Made by a program: the position numbers and the translations under genes
DNA from: JANRLL01 sp033762715
GTDB lineage: Bacteria > Pseudomonadota > Alphaproteobacteria > Rickettsiales > SXRF01
DNA: 64,000 nt
Direction: 5' to 3'
NCBI GenBank assembly: GCA_033762715.1
Contig: JANRLL010000006.1
Coordinates: forward strand, 1-64,000
The notes under the pieces: model-generated
What the model was told of the DNA's origin: nothing
Seen by the model: only the letters and a program-made list of their open reading frames with translations
Database searches by the model: none
In this document: piece after piece, positions 27,110-35,467 of the stretch
Layout of the letters: every line of letters begins with the position of its first letter
How positions within the stretch are numbered: the first letter of the stretch is position 1

Positions 27110-27668
27110 AGCTCACCACTTGTTTCACATAGCTGGTGGTACTGGCGATATAGGTAGCGCGGCGCAACTCATCCGAATCTTGCGCCACACCCATCAGATA
27201 GACAACCTGATTCACCGTGATCACCGAATAGTTGATCGAGCGAATATCTTTGGCAAAGAGTAGGCGGGAGCGCAGCTGCGCACTGATCCACACGTCACGC
27301 GTATAATTCCAAAAGCCGCTTTTATCATCGACATTGATTTCATCGATGACCTCTTTGACGCCCGTTACTTGCCACACCAGCCGCACGGCTTCGATCTGCG
27401 TTTCCACTTTAGAGACGTTACCGGTCAGCAGCACGCGGCCTTCGACTGATTTCACATCGATGCCGGTCAATAATTCCTTATAGTTGGATTGATTGGCAAA
27501 GGCGTCTTTGATTTTGAAATAAATACCGGCATCATCGACCGCAGCGCCCACCGAGCGCTCTTGCGCAACCACCACAGCCGTCTCCGTACCGGCGGCGAAT
27601 AAAGCGCTGACGCAACCGCTGGTAAGCGGCGCGATGGCGAGTAAACTTAAGACCCCTAGAAATTTCAT
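27075..27668 (-). CDS. BON-domain lipoprotein, DolP/YraP-like
   Basis: 197 aa from the ATG that overlaps the upstream stop (ATGA). Lipobox LTSGC gives Cys19. Two BON domains follow (about 45-110 and 120-190) with the VLLTGNVSK and VVYLMGVAQD strands. E. coli DolP (YraP) is an outer-membrane lipoprotein with two BON domains that binds anionic phospholipid at division sites and supports envelope integrity. The link to yraN and rsmI upstream matches the E. coli order minus diaA, which supports the assignment. Confidence 0.87.
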   Translation of the reverse strand: MKFLGVLSLLAIAPLTSGCVSALFAAGTETAVVVAQERSVGAAVDDAGIYFKIKDAFANQSNYKELLTGIDVKSVEGRVLLTGNVSKVETQIEAVRLVWQVTGVKEVIDEINVDDKSGFWNYTRDVWISAQLRSRLLFAKDIRSINYSVITVNQVVYLMGVAQDSDELRRATYIASTTSYVKQVVSYVRFKDDPRRE

Positions 27669-28045
27669 AGTTGAAACGCATCCTTTATATGAACCGGCCA
27701 GCACCAGGGTGCGAGCCAGATAACATCGAAGCGTATATTATGGGCGTTGCGTTTAGCAAGTCCAGTAATTTTGCCGTAACCAGCCAGTAATCCTTCAGCG
27801 CTGCGCAAGATCATTTGTTGTTTGCGCGGCGTAATCGTGTAGTTGCAATCACCCATGCGTTTGCGCGCTTTCACTTCCACCAGCACCACCGTGTTACCGC
27901 GGCGCGCTACAATATCGATTTCACCCAGCGGATTGCGGTAGCGACGCGCTAAAATCCGGTAGCCTTTAACGCGCAAATAATAGGCGGCCAACTGTTCAGC
28001 GAATATGCCGTAGCGATAGGCTTTTAATTTGGCGTTAGCGGGCAT
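27665..28045 (-). CDS. YraN/UPF0102 family nuclease-fold protein
   Basis: 126 aa. It has the family's G-x-x-AE-x-x-AAYYL opening and the GEIDIVARRGNTVVLVEVKARK core, a PD-(D/E)xK-like E-I-D...E-V-K arrangement. Function unproven; a Holliday-junction-resolvase-like fold is known for the family. It overlaps rsmI by 11 nt and the BON gene by 4 nt, so the three are surely co-transcribed. Confidence 0.93.
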   Translation of the reverse strand: MPANAKLKAYRYGIFAEQLAAYYLRVKGYRILARRYRNPLGEIDIVARRGNTVVLVEVKARKRMGDCNYTITPRKQQMILRSAEGLLAGYGKITGLAKRNAHNIRFDVIWLAPWCWPVHIKDAFQL

Positions 28046-28886
28046 CGCGTTTGATCAACTCCAAAGCTAGGCTATAGATTTCTTTACGGGCTCTACCGCT
28101 TTCTTCAGCCACGATACTGGCGGCTTCCTTCACCCCATGCGTGGCAAGCAGCAGGCGCAGATGCGATTCGATGGTGGAATCATCCATGGGCTCCGCCATC
28201 GGCGCACCCACCACAATGACCACTTCGCCTTTAGGCGCGCCATGTTCGGTGTAATGCGCAAGCAAAGCCGGCAGTGAATCGCGCCGTGATTCCTCATAGA
28301 GCTTGCTGATTTCGCGCACCACCGCCGCATCGCGATGGCCCAATAGCTGTACCATATCGGCGAGGCTATCTTCCAGCCGGTTAGCCGATTCAAAAAAGAT
28401 AAGCGTGGCGGCAACAGTGGAAACCTCTTGCAAAGCAGCACGGCGGGCTTCGCTTTTATGCGGCAAGAAACCGGCAAAGAAAAAACGGTCGGTGGGAAGA
28501 CCTGATAAGCATAACGCACTGAGCACACTCGATGCTCCGGGCAAAGTGGTCACATATAGGCCGCGGTCCAGCACCTCACGCGCGAGCTTATAGCCAGGAT
28601 CGGAAATAAGCGGTGTGCCAGCATCCGACACCAGCGCCACACGCTGACCATGTTCGAGCGCTTGCAGTATCTGCGGACGGCGAGCAGCGGCGTTATGATC
28701 GTTATAAGAGAGGGTGGGTTTTTCAATGCCGTAGTGCTGCAATAGTTTTGCCGTCACTCGCGTGTCTTCGCAGATAATCAGATCGACCAACTTCAGCACC
28801 TCAAGCGCGCGCAAGGTAATATCGCCTAAATTGCCGATGGGGGTGGCGACGATATAAAGCCCTGGTGGTGTGTGTTGCGTAGACAT
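28035..28886 (-). CDS. rsmI: 16S rRNA 2'-O-ribose C1402 methyltransferase RsmI
   Basis: 283 aa tetrapyrrole-methylase fold. Conserved blocks: LYIVATPIGNLGDITLRA (N terminus), CEDTRVTAKLL, SYNDHN, LVSDAGTPLISDPG and GLPTDRFFFAGFLP. It methylates C1402 of 16S rRNA with SAM. It is divergent from the LpoA-like gene across only 60 bp, the same neighbours as in E. coli where lpoA lies beside rsmI. Confidence 0.97.
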   Translation of the reverse strand: MSTQHTPPGLYIVATPIGNLGDITLRALEVLKLVDLIICEDTRVTAKLLQHYGIEKPTLSYNDHNAAARRPQILQALEHGQRVALVSDAGTPLISDPGYKLAREVLDRGLYVTTLPGASSVLSALCLSGLPTDRFFFAGFLPHKSEARRAALQEVSTVAATLIFFESANRLEDSLADMVQLLGHRDAAVVREISKLYEESRRDSLPALLAHYTEHGAPKGEVVIVVGAPMAEPMDDSTIESHLRLLLATHGVKEAASIVAEESGRARKEIYSLALELIKRDAR

Positions 28887-28946
28887 GATTTGACTGACAG
28901 GTGGTTTAGAAGTAGTTTGCGGTGGTGTATTTAGGAGGAGTATAGC

Positions 28947-30272
28947 GTGGTACGGTCTTTGTTGAAACGCCCAATATTATGCGCGCTGCTACTGGCAACC
29001 ACCAGCTGTATGCCTCCATCACAACCCACCAGCGCCCCAACGGCACCTTTGGCCAAACCGCAGCCGGTGGTGGAGCAAACCTTAGCACCCCCTCCCATCG
29101 GCACCATTCCGATGAATGTACCGCCGGTAAAAATTGCGCTGCTGCTGCCGCTGACCGGTGAGTCGATGACCGTCGGCAAAGCCATGCTCGATGCTTCGAC
29201 CATGGCGCTGTATGATAATTATTTCTCCACCCCGCCGGAAGATATTCGCTCGCAAGTCGTCTTGATTTTAAAAGACACCGGTAACACCGCCGCCGATTCA
29301 GCGCGCGCTGCCAAACAGGCGATCGACCAGGGCGCACAATTTATTATCGGCCCACTTTTCAGCCAATCGGTAACCGCCATTACACCGCTAGCGCGTGAAA
29401 ATAATTTGGGCATGCTGACTTTTTCTAACAACCGCCAAGTCGCAGCACCTAGTATCTATACTTTTGGTTTCTTGCCCGAGCAGCAAGTAGCGCGCATGGC
29501 CGAATACACCTATTTGCGCAATTACACCCGCGTGGCCTTGCTCGCACCGAACGATTCCTATGGCACTAAAATTCAAGAAAGCCTGGTGCCAGCGTTCGCG
29601 CAAAAGGGTGGCACGGTTGCCCCTGTTGAACTCTATGCGCCCAACCCTGCCAACATCGAAGCAGCCGTGGCGCGTTTAGCAGCCTATAATAATTCCACCC
29701 AAAGCACGCGCTTTGAAGCCATCTTCATTGCCGATGGCGGACCGCAACTTAAAACCATCATCGCGGCGCTGAAGAAAACCAATATCGATTTAACCAAAAT
29801 CAAACTCTTCGGCACGGGTCTCTGGGACGATCCTGAGATTGCTAAAATTCCTGAGATGCAAGGCGCCTGGTTTTCCAGCTCACCGTCTGAAGCGTATCGT
29901 AATTTTGAAAAACGCTTCACCACCACCTTTGGCTATAAGCCCATGCGCTTGGCTGGCCTTGCCTATGATGCAGTCACGGTTGCCATTCGCCTCACCATGT
30001 CTAATCCGCATGGTCTAAGCGATACAGCGCTTACGCGCGATGATGGATTTGAAGGACTCGCCAACGGTCTGGTGCGTCTGCGCCCCAGCGGTATTTCCGA
30101 TCGCAAGCTCGCTATTATGGAAGTAACCCCGGGCGGTTTTAAAGTCATCGACCCAGCACCGCGTATCTATGAAAAAGGCCAAGAGCCGGAAATGCCGTCA
30201 CTCGAGCCGAAGAAGGCTACGAAAGAAGCTCAGCCGTCAGAGAGCTCAGCACCAACCGACCCGAAAGAGTAG
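28947..30272 (+). CDS. LpoA-like penicillin-binding protein activator lipoprotein
   Basis: 441 aa. GTG start, chosen because AGGAGG lies 8 nt upstream and a lipoprotein signal begins there (LATTSC, Cys21). A Pro/Ala linker (22-~52) leads to a periplasmic-binding-protein type 1 fold (KIALLLPLTGES... to ~400) and a charged Pro/Glu/Lys tail. This equals the C-terminal half of E. coli LpoA, the outer-membrane activator of PBP1A; the N-terminal TPR half is missing, as is usual in alphaproteobacterial homologues. The last 56 bp overlap hemW. A branched-chain amino-acid receptor is an alternative, but the lipobox and the rsmI/yraN neighbourhood favour LpoA. Confidence 0.8.
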   Translation: MVRSLLKRPILCALLLATTSCMPPSQPTSAPTAPLAKPQPVVEQTLAPPPIGTIPMNVPPVKIALLLPLTGESMTVGKAMLDASTMALYDNYFSTPPEDIRSQVVLILKDTGNTAADSARAAKQAIDQGAQFIIGPLFSQSVTAITPLARENNLGMLTFSNNRQVAAPSIYTFGFLPEQQVARMAEYTYLRNYTRVALLAPNDSYGTKIQESLVPAFAQKGGTVAPVELYAPNPANIEAAVARLAAYNNSTQSTRFEAIFIADGGPQLKTIIAALKKTNIDLTKIKLFGTGLWDDPEIAKIPEMQGAWFSSSPSEAYRNFEKRFTTTFGYKPMRLAGLAYDAVTVAIRLTMSNPHGLSDTALTRDDGFEGLANGLVRLRPSGISDRKLAIMEVTPGGFKVIDPAPRIYEKGQEPEMPSLEPKKATKEAQPSESSAPTDPKE

Positions 30273-31377
30273 CGCGCAGATTTTTTCCATCATCTTCCAG
30301 CAAGCCTTGTTCGGTGGCCAGACGATAGGCTTTAGGCGACAGCACTGCTAATAAGGCTGTGCCGGTTTGTTCAGCAAAGCGCGCATGTTCAATGCCTGCA
30401 GTGAGGCGCAAACCCATCATCACCCGCTCTTCAATTGTCTCACGCGCCGGCACCTCTTGCCATATCTCCAACCCATGTCCCTCGCGCTCGACAGCTTCCA
30501 ACCAGCGCTCGGGGCTTTTGAGCGTTTGCGTAGCGATGCGTGTTTTATCACTATTTTCTACCACCCTCCCATGCGCACCCGGGCCAATGCCCACATAATC
30601 GCCGCCCAGCCAATAGGTAAGATTATGCCGGCTCTCTTCGCCTGGCTTGGCATAGTTGGACACCTCATAGGCAACAAGCCCGTGCGCAGCCATGGTATCT
30701 TCCGTCAGTTGATAGAGCGACGCGGCCGTCTCATCATCGGGCAGGGCAAAAGCCTGTTTGCCATAGGCATGATGAAAGGCCGTGTTGGGTTCGATGGTGA
30801 GTTGATAGAGCGACAGATGCGAACCCATATAGCGCAGCGCTTCGCCCAACTCTTCTTGCCATGCCTCAACTGTCTGGCCGGGGCGCGCATAAATCAAATC
30901 AAACGAATAGCGCGAGAAAATACTGCGGGCGCGATCAATGGCACGCAGCGCTTCATCGGCGCTATGTTCGCGGCCCAGAAACTTCAATGCCTCCGCGCGT
31001 AATGACTGCACACCGAGCGACACGCGGTTAATGCCGGCGGCTGCAAAATCAGGAAACGTATTGGCTTCCACCGAGGTAGGGTTGGCCTCCAGCGTAATCT
31101 CAGCCGCGGGATCCAGCTTCCATAATTTTTGCACCTCATCAATCAGCGCTTGCGCGGTGGCAGGCGGCATTAGCGAGGGCGTACCACCGCCAAAAAAGAT
31201 GCTGGTCACCACCCGCCCTGGCGTGCGCACCGCCATATGGCGCAATTCGGTCAGCAGGGCTTTTTTCCAACGCTCCTGATCAACGGCTTCGCGCACATGG
31301 CTGTTGAAATCGCAATAGGGGCATTTCGATTTGCAAAAAGGCCAGTGGATATAGACGGCTAACGGTTGTGTCTGCAT
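30217..31377 (-). CDS. hemW: Radical SAM heme chaperone HemW
   Basis: 386 aa. The radical-SAM cluster motif is Cys15-x3-Cys19-x2-Cys22 (WPFCKSKCPYCDFNSH), followed by FFGGGTPSLM. The extra N-terminal residues and additional Cys found in coproporphyrinogen dehydrogenase HemN are absent, which points to HemW, the heme-trafficking protein. The C-terminal HemN_C region is present. Only 22 bp separate it from the divergent gene at 31400. Confidence 0.9.
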   Translation of the reverse strand: MQTQPLAVYIHWPFCKSKCPYCDFNSHVREAVDQERWKKALLTELRHMAVRTPGRVVTSIFFGGGTPSLMPPATAQALIDEVQKLWKLDPAAEITLEANPTSVEANTFPDFAAAGINRVSLGVQSLRAEALKFLGREHSADEALRAIDRARSIFSRYSFDLIYARPGQTVEAWQEELGEALRYMGSHLSLYQLTIEPNTAFHHAYGKQAFALPDDETAASLYQLTEDTMAAHGLVAYEVSNYAKPGEESRHNLTYWLGGDYVGIGPGAHGRVVENSDKTRIATQTLKSPERWLEAVEREGHGLEIWQEVPARETIEERVMMGLRLTAGIEHARFAEQTGTALLAVLSPKAYRLATEQGLLEDDGKNLRATLSGRLVLSSLTAELLS

Positions 31378-31385
31378 TTTTTTTC

Positions 31386-31391
31386 TATAAT
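31386..31391 (+). promoter_or_regulatory. Consensus -10 box next to a start codon
   Basis: A perfect TATAAT ends 8 nt before the ATG at 31400, in a 22-bp gap between divergent genes. No good -35 at 17 bp (TTGTGT at 31366-31371 gives only 14). If used, transcription would begin at or within 1-3 nt of the start codon, giving a leaderless mRNA. Confidence 0.4.
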
Positions 31392-31399
31392 ATTGCCGT

Positions 31400-32254
31400 A
31401 TGAAGCTAGCTCAACAAGACCAAGAATCCATCGTCGCCCTGCTTACCAGGATTTACACGGATCTGCGCGAGATCGAAACCGAATTCTCACTGACCGTGGG
31501 CGGTGGCGACTTTCGCCCGCGCATCGAGTTTTTCCACGATGCCATCCGCGCTTTTTCCGACCAGCACCCTGGCAATAGCGATAGCAATGAGCGCCTGACC
31601 ATCGAAAAACTGGCCATTGACGTCAAATATTTGCGCGAACTGCAAGCCAAGCCGCTGATGCATCTTGCCCCCGAACACCGCACGATGGCCGCAAGCGGCG
31701 AGGTGATGGCGGTTACCCCTGACAGCTTAGCCCCCAAGCCGCAACGGCCCGACCGCGTCACGCGCGAACGTCTAGCGGAGCTTTATCAGCATTACGGCGT
31801 GCTGTTTGCGGCGCTGCTCAAACCCACAGCTGACCTCGATTTTATCGAGCGCACCGATAATCTGAACCAGGATGTGGTGGATGTAAATGCCGTGCAGGAA
31901 ATTCTAGAGAAATTCGCGCAGGGCAAGGGCGATTTGACCGAGCTGGTCACGGCTTGCAACCATATTGAAGATAAAGAGCTGCATCAGCTGCTATCCATGT
32001 TCATTCAGCAGCAGAAATACAAAAGCAAAGACGCCATTACCAAGCTGGTGGCATTCCTGAAGATTCATATAAAACAATATGATAAAGACATAAAATCCAT
32101 CGATAACGCCCATATGCATTATGCCATGTCGCAATTGGCACTCTATGAAGAGTCGCGCGACATGCTCAAAAAAATGGCGGGCCAAGGCCTGAACCTGGTA
32201 GGCAAGTTCGTAGAAAATGCTATGAAAGAGACCAAGCGCGAAATGGGACGCTAA
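31400..32254 (+). CDS. Uncharacterised soluble protein, 284 aa
   Basis: I do not recognise this family. It has no signal peptide or membrane segment, and is highly charged and probably almost all helical (long runs of Leu/Glu/Lys/Gln such as LTEVLTACN-like and KYKSKDAITKLVAFLKIH). Residues 60-120 include a Pro-containing linker that may split two helical domains. Codon use looks like the neighbours. It is directly upstream of a response-regulator gene in the same direction (26 bp), so a link with that two-component system is possible but unproven. There is no clear Shine-Dalgarno before the ATG. Confidence 0.75.
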   Translation: MKLAQQDQESIVALLTRIYTDLREIETEFSLTVGGGDFRPRIEFFHDAIRAFSDQHPGNSDSNERLTIEKLAIDVKYLRELQAKPLMHLAPEHRTMAASGEVMAVTPDSLAPKPQRPDRVTRERLAELYQHYGVLFAALLKPTADLDFIERTDNLNQDVVDVNAVQEILEKFAQGKGDLTELVTACNHIEDKELHQLLSMFIQQQKYKSKDAITKLVAFLKIHIKQYDKDIKSIDNAHMHYAMSQLALYEESRDMLKKMAGQGLNLVGKFVENAMKETKREMGR

Positions 32255-32280
32255 TAAGGTCGCAATCATAAGATAGTTAT

Positions 32281-32952
32281 ATGAAATTACTGTTAATCGA
32301 AGACGATAAAGAATCGGCCAAATATTTGGTCAAAGGCCTAAAAGAACAGGGCTATGTGGTGGATCACGCCGATAATGGCAAAGATGGGCTGTTTTTAGCC
32401 GCATCGGAAAAATACGACGCGATGATTATCGACCGCATGGTGCCGGAGGTAGACGGCGTCACCATCATTCAAACATTGCGCGCCTCTAAAAACGAAACGC
32501 CGATTATTATATTGACCGCGCTCGACAAGGTGGAAGAGCGCGTAAAAGGCCTCAAGGCTGGTGCTGATGATTATCTGGCTAAGCCTTATTCCTTCACCGA
32601 GCTAATGGCGCGTATTGAGACCATCACCCGCCGCAAATCCTCCGGCAAAACCGAAACCAAACTATCCTGCGGCGATTTGGAAATGGATCTGCTTTCGCGC
32701 ACCGTCAAGCGCGGCGACAAAGTGATTGATCTGCAAGCACGCGAATTTGCCTTGCTCGAATATCTGATGCGCAACTCGGGCACAGTGGTAACCCGCACCA
32801 TGCTGCTTGAGAATGTATGGGACTATAATTTCGATCCGCAAACCAATGTGATCGACGTGCATATTTCGCGTCTGCGTCAAAAAATCGATAAGGGTTTTGA
32901 CAAAAGCCTGATTCAAACCTTGCGCGGTGCTGGCTACCGATTGGCGGCCTAA
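32281..32952 (+). CDS. OmpR-family response regulator
   Basis: 223 aa. Receiver domain 1-~118 with the acidic pair Glu7/Asp8-Asp9, phospho-acceptor Asp51 (MIIDRMVPEVDG), the Thr in LTALD and Lys in AKPYSFTE. The winged-helix domain (~128-222) has DLQAREFALLEYLMRNSG, NVWDYNFDPQTNVIDVHISRLRQKID and the RGAGYRL wing. It resembles CusR/PetR-type regulators. The partner kinase begins 253 bp downstream after an unusual repeat. Regulated genes and signal unknown. Confidence 0.95.
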   Translation: MKLLLIEDDKESAKYLVKGLKEQGYVVDHADNGKDGLFLAASEKYDAMIIDRMVPEVDGVTIIQTLRASKNETPIIILTALDKVEERVKGLKAGADDYLAKPYSFTELMARIETITRRKSSGKTETKLSCGDLEMDLLSRTVKRGDKVIDLQAREFALLEYLMRNSGTVVTRTMLLENVWDYNFDPQTNVIDVHISRLRQKIDKGFDKSLIQTLRGAGYRLAA

Positions 32953-33084
32953 AATTCTCCCTTACCGGCTTACACCATTTCCCTTACCCTTAAAGGGTGG
33001 CAGGTCATGCAATGTCACATGATGGGCCAAAAAAGCGGCCGTTTTTTCGTAAGCGACTGATAAATAACAAAAGCAATCGGTCAG

Positions 33085-33165
33085 AAGCGGGTGGGAAATG
33101 GGGTTGAAACGGGTCTGAAGCGGTCCAAAGCGGGAGGAAAGCAGGTTCAAAGCGGTCTGAAACAG
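33085..33165 (+). repeat. Phased ~10.7-bp tandem degenerate repeat
   Basis: Eight units of a hexamer close to AAGCGG (variants AAATGG, AAACGG, AAGCAG, AAACAG) start near 33085, 33096, 33107, 33118, 33128, 33139, 33150 and 33160. Spacings alternate 10 and 11 bp, mean about 10.7, almost exactly one helical turn, so all cores face the same side of the DNA. Several units continue with GTCTGA or GTTCAA. It lies between the response regulator and kinase genes. The period is not a multiple of three, so it is not a coding repeat. Scattered AAGCG-like sequences (33033, 33051, 33071) precede it out of phase. Confidence 0.7.
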
Positions 33166-33205
33166 CATCTAGCGGAGCCGGAGAAAATCCGTTATTTTGC
33201 CCTGC

Positions 33206-34606
33206 ATGGAATCCAAATTCGCGCGTATCATCAAAACCTTCACCTTCCGCTTGGCGCTGGTGTATGTCGGGCTGTTCAGCCTGTCGGTGATTTTGCTGTT
33301 CGGTTTTATTTACAGCTTCGCGATGAATTATTTGCAGACGCAAATTACCGAGTCGCTCAAGCTGCAATATTATTACCTGCTCAACGAATACCGCACCAAC
33401 GGCTCGGATGGCCTGGAAGACCGCGTGAAAGAGCTGATCGCCAAAGACGAAGAGGGTACCGGTATCTACATCCTCGCCAACCGCGATTTCGAACCGCTCG
33501 CCGGCACATTGACTGCCTGGCCGCAAGACATCGTCAAGGAAGCCATCTTTGAGAAGGAGGGATTCTGGGTACGGTTTCTGATTGAGGACCCTCGCGGGCG
33601 CGGGCGCAGCATCGAGGTGAAGGCGATCATGGCGCCGCTGTCCAAATGGCGGTGGTTTATCGTCGGCCAAACCTTGCAGAGCAACGAGCGCATTGAGCAA
33701 ACGATTGTGCAGACCTTTTGGGCGAGCTTGACGGTGACATTGATCATGGCCTTTATCGGTGCCATCATCATGACGCGAAGCGTAATGCGCCGCCTGAGCA
33801 TTATCAACCGCGCGGCGGGCACCATCATGCATGGGCATTTGTCAGCGCGTATTCCATACACGCGCGGCGGCGATGAGTTTGATGATCTGTCGGCGAATTT
33901 GAATTTGATGCTAGACACCATCGAAAATCTGCTCGAGTCGCTGAGCCAATTTGCCAACAATATTGCCCATGATTTGCGCGGTCCGCTCAACCGCATCATC
34001 AATCGGCTGGATGCGGGTCTGCGCTCTATTGAGCGCGCCAATCCGGCCCATACGCTTTTGGAGAAAAACATTCATGACCTCGAGGATTTGGTCGGCACCT
34101 TCAACTCCATTTTGAAAATTACCGAGCTCGAGGCCAATACGGAATTTCGCCAATTCGAGCCTTGCGACCTGCATCGCATCCTCGACAATCTGGTAGAGTT
34201 TTATGAACCCTACGCCACAGATAAACACATCACCTTGACCAACTCTATCGACGGCACCCTTATCATCGACGGCGAGAAAAACCTGCTCACCCAGGCCTTT
34301 TCCAACCTGATCGATAATGCGATTAAATTCACCCCGCAAGGCGGTACCATTACTTTGTCGATGGAGCGCTTCGAAGACCACGATGACATCGTGATCGCAG
34401 ATAGCGGCCTGGGCATTGCCGAGGTTTACCGCAACAAGGTGTTCGAGAAATTCTTCCGCTTAGAGCAAAGCCGCCACACCAAAGGCAATGGCTTGGGCCT
34501 GAGTATGGTTGCTGCCATCGCGCGTATCCACAACATCACCATCGCACTCGACGATAATAACCCAGGCCTTAAAGTGCGGCTTTCATTTTTAGCGTCAAAA
34601 CCCTAA
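33206..34606 (+). CDS. Membrane-bound sensor histidine kinase
   Basis: 466 aa from the ATG at 33206; a TTG three codons earlier is an alternative and the ribosome site (GGAG, ~33180) is distant from either. TM1 about 14-38, periplasmic sensor 39-~165, TM2 ~170-192, HAMP to ~245, HisKA with phospho-acceptor His255 (IAHDLRGPL), then N-box NLIDNAIKF, G1 DSGLGIA, F-box FEKFFRLE and G2 GNGLGLSM. The periplasmic sensor is about 125 residues and not recognisable by motif. It pairs with the OmpR-type regulator just upstream. Confidence 0.93.
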   Translation: MESKFARIIKTFTFRLALVYVGLFSLSVILLFGFIYSFAMNYLQTQITESLKLQYYYLLNEYRTNGSDGLEDRVKELIAKDEEGTGIYILANRDFEPLAGTLTAWPQDIVKEAIFEKEGFWVRFLIEDPRGRGRSIEVKAIMAPLSKWRWFIVGQTLQSNERIEQTIVQTFWASLTVTLIMAFIGAIIMTRSVMRRLSIINRAAGTIMHGHLSARIPYTRGGDEFDDLSANLNLMLDTIENLLESLSQFANNIAHDLRGPLNRIINRLDAGLRSIERANPAHTLLEKNIHDLEDLVGTFNSILKITELEANTEFRQFEPCDLHRILDNLVEFYEPYATDKHITLTNSIDGTLIIDGEKNLLTQAFSNLIDNAIKFTPQGGTITLSMERFEDHDDIVIADSGLGIAEVYRNKVFEKFFRLEQSRHTKGNGLGLSMVAAIARIHNITIALDDNNPGLKVRLSFLASKP

Positions 34607-34635
34607 ACTGCTGCCCAAGCAACAAGGAGATTTTT

Positions 34636-35418
34636 ATGATTAAAGGAAAAAACGCCATCGTGACCGGTTCCACCAGCGGCATCGGTTTAGCTATCGCTCA
34701 TTGTTTGGCTAAGGCTGGCTGCAACATCCTCTTCAACGGGCTGGGCGATAAAGCTGCTATCAGTGCCTTGGTGAGCGACTTCCGCAAAACCTACCATATC
34801 GAAGCCGACTACTCGCCTGCTGATATGACCAAACCCAAAGAAATCACCGAGATGGTATCCATGGGCGAGCGTCTTTTTGGCAGTGTCGATATTTTGATCA
34901 ATAACGCCGGCATCCAACACACATCCCCTATTGCAAGCTTCCCCGAAGACAAGTGGGATGCCATCATCGCCATTAATTTATCCGCTGCCTTCCATAGCAC
35001 CAAAGCAGCGCTTGCCGGCATGACCAAACGCGATTTCGGCCGCATCATCAACATCGCCTCAGTGCATGGCCTGGTAGGCTCTACCAACAAGTCCGCTTAT
35101 GTTGCCGCCAAGCACGGCATCGTGGGTTTTACCAAAGTGACCGCCTTGGAGCATGCCAGCGCTAACATCACTTGCAATGCCATCTGCCCAGGCTGGGTGC
35201 ACACGCCGCTAGTGCAAAAACAAATCGAGGACAAAGCCAAAGAGCAAGGCATCAGCAACGAAGAAGCCACCGACCGCTTGCTCGGTGAAAAGCAGCCTAA
35301 TAAGCGCTTCATTCATGCCGAGCAAATTGGCGCCATGATTGTCTTTTTATGTGATGAGCATGGAAGCTCGATGACCGGCGAGATTATCACCATGGATGGC
35401 GGCTGGACCGCACAGTAA
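34636..35418 (+). CDS. bdhA: D-3-hydroxybutyrate dehydrogenase
   Basis: 260 aa short-chain dehydrogenase. Cofactor loop TGSTSGIG (10-17), NNAG, the catalytic Ser in IASVHG, and Tyr-x3-Lys in YVAAKHG. The sequence after YxxxK (VTALEHASANITCNAICPGWV, then a long helical insert before RFIHAEQIG and a MDGGWTAQ tail) is that of 3-hydroxybutyrate dehydrogenases. It oxidises (R)-3-hydroxybutyrate to acetoacetate with NAD. AAGGAG precedes the start. The patatin gene that follows is a common partner of bdhA in alphaproteobacteria. Confidence 0.92.
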   Translation: MIKGKNAIVTGSTSGIGLAIAHCLAKAGCNILFNGLGDKAAISALVSDFRKTYHIEADYSPADMTKPKEITEMVSMGERLFGSVDILINNAGIQHTSPIASFPEDKWDAIIAINLSAAFHSTKAALAGMTKRDFGRIINIASVHGLVGSTNKSAYVAAKHGIVGFTKVTALEHASANITCNAICPGWVHTPLVQKQIEDKAKEQGISNEEATDRLLGEKQPNKRFIHAEQIGAMIVFLCDEHGSSMTGEIITMDGGWTAQ

Positions 35419-35467
35419 TCTACAGCTACATGAATGCCTGCTGACCGAATTTTTTAATGTAAGGATT

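Noticed and set aside
32986..32998. ACCCTT-A-AAGGGT inverted repeat after the response regulator as a terminator
   Set aside because: Stem is short and not followed by a T run, and the kinase gene downstream probably needs read-through.
33005..33838. 277-codon minus-strand frame across the kinase start and phased repeat
   Set aside because: Covers a certain histidine-kinase domain on the other strand; the repeat period is not a multiple of three, so a coding origin is unlikely.
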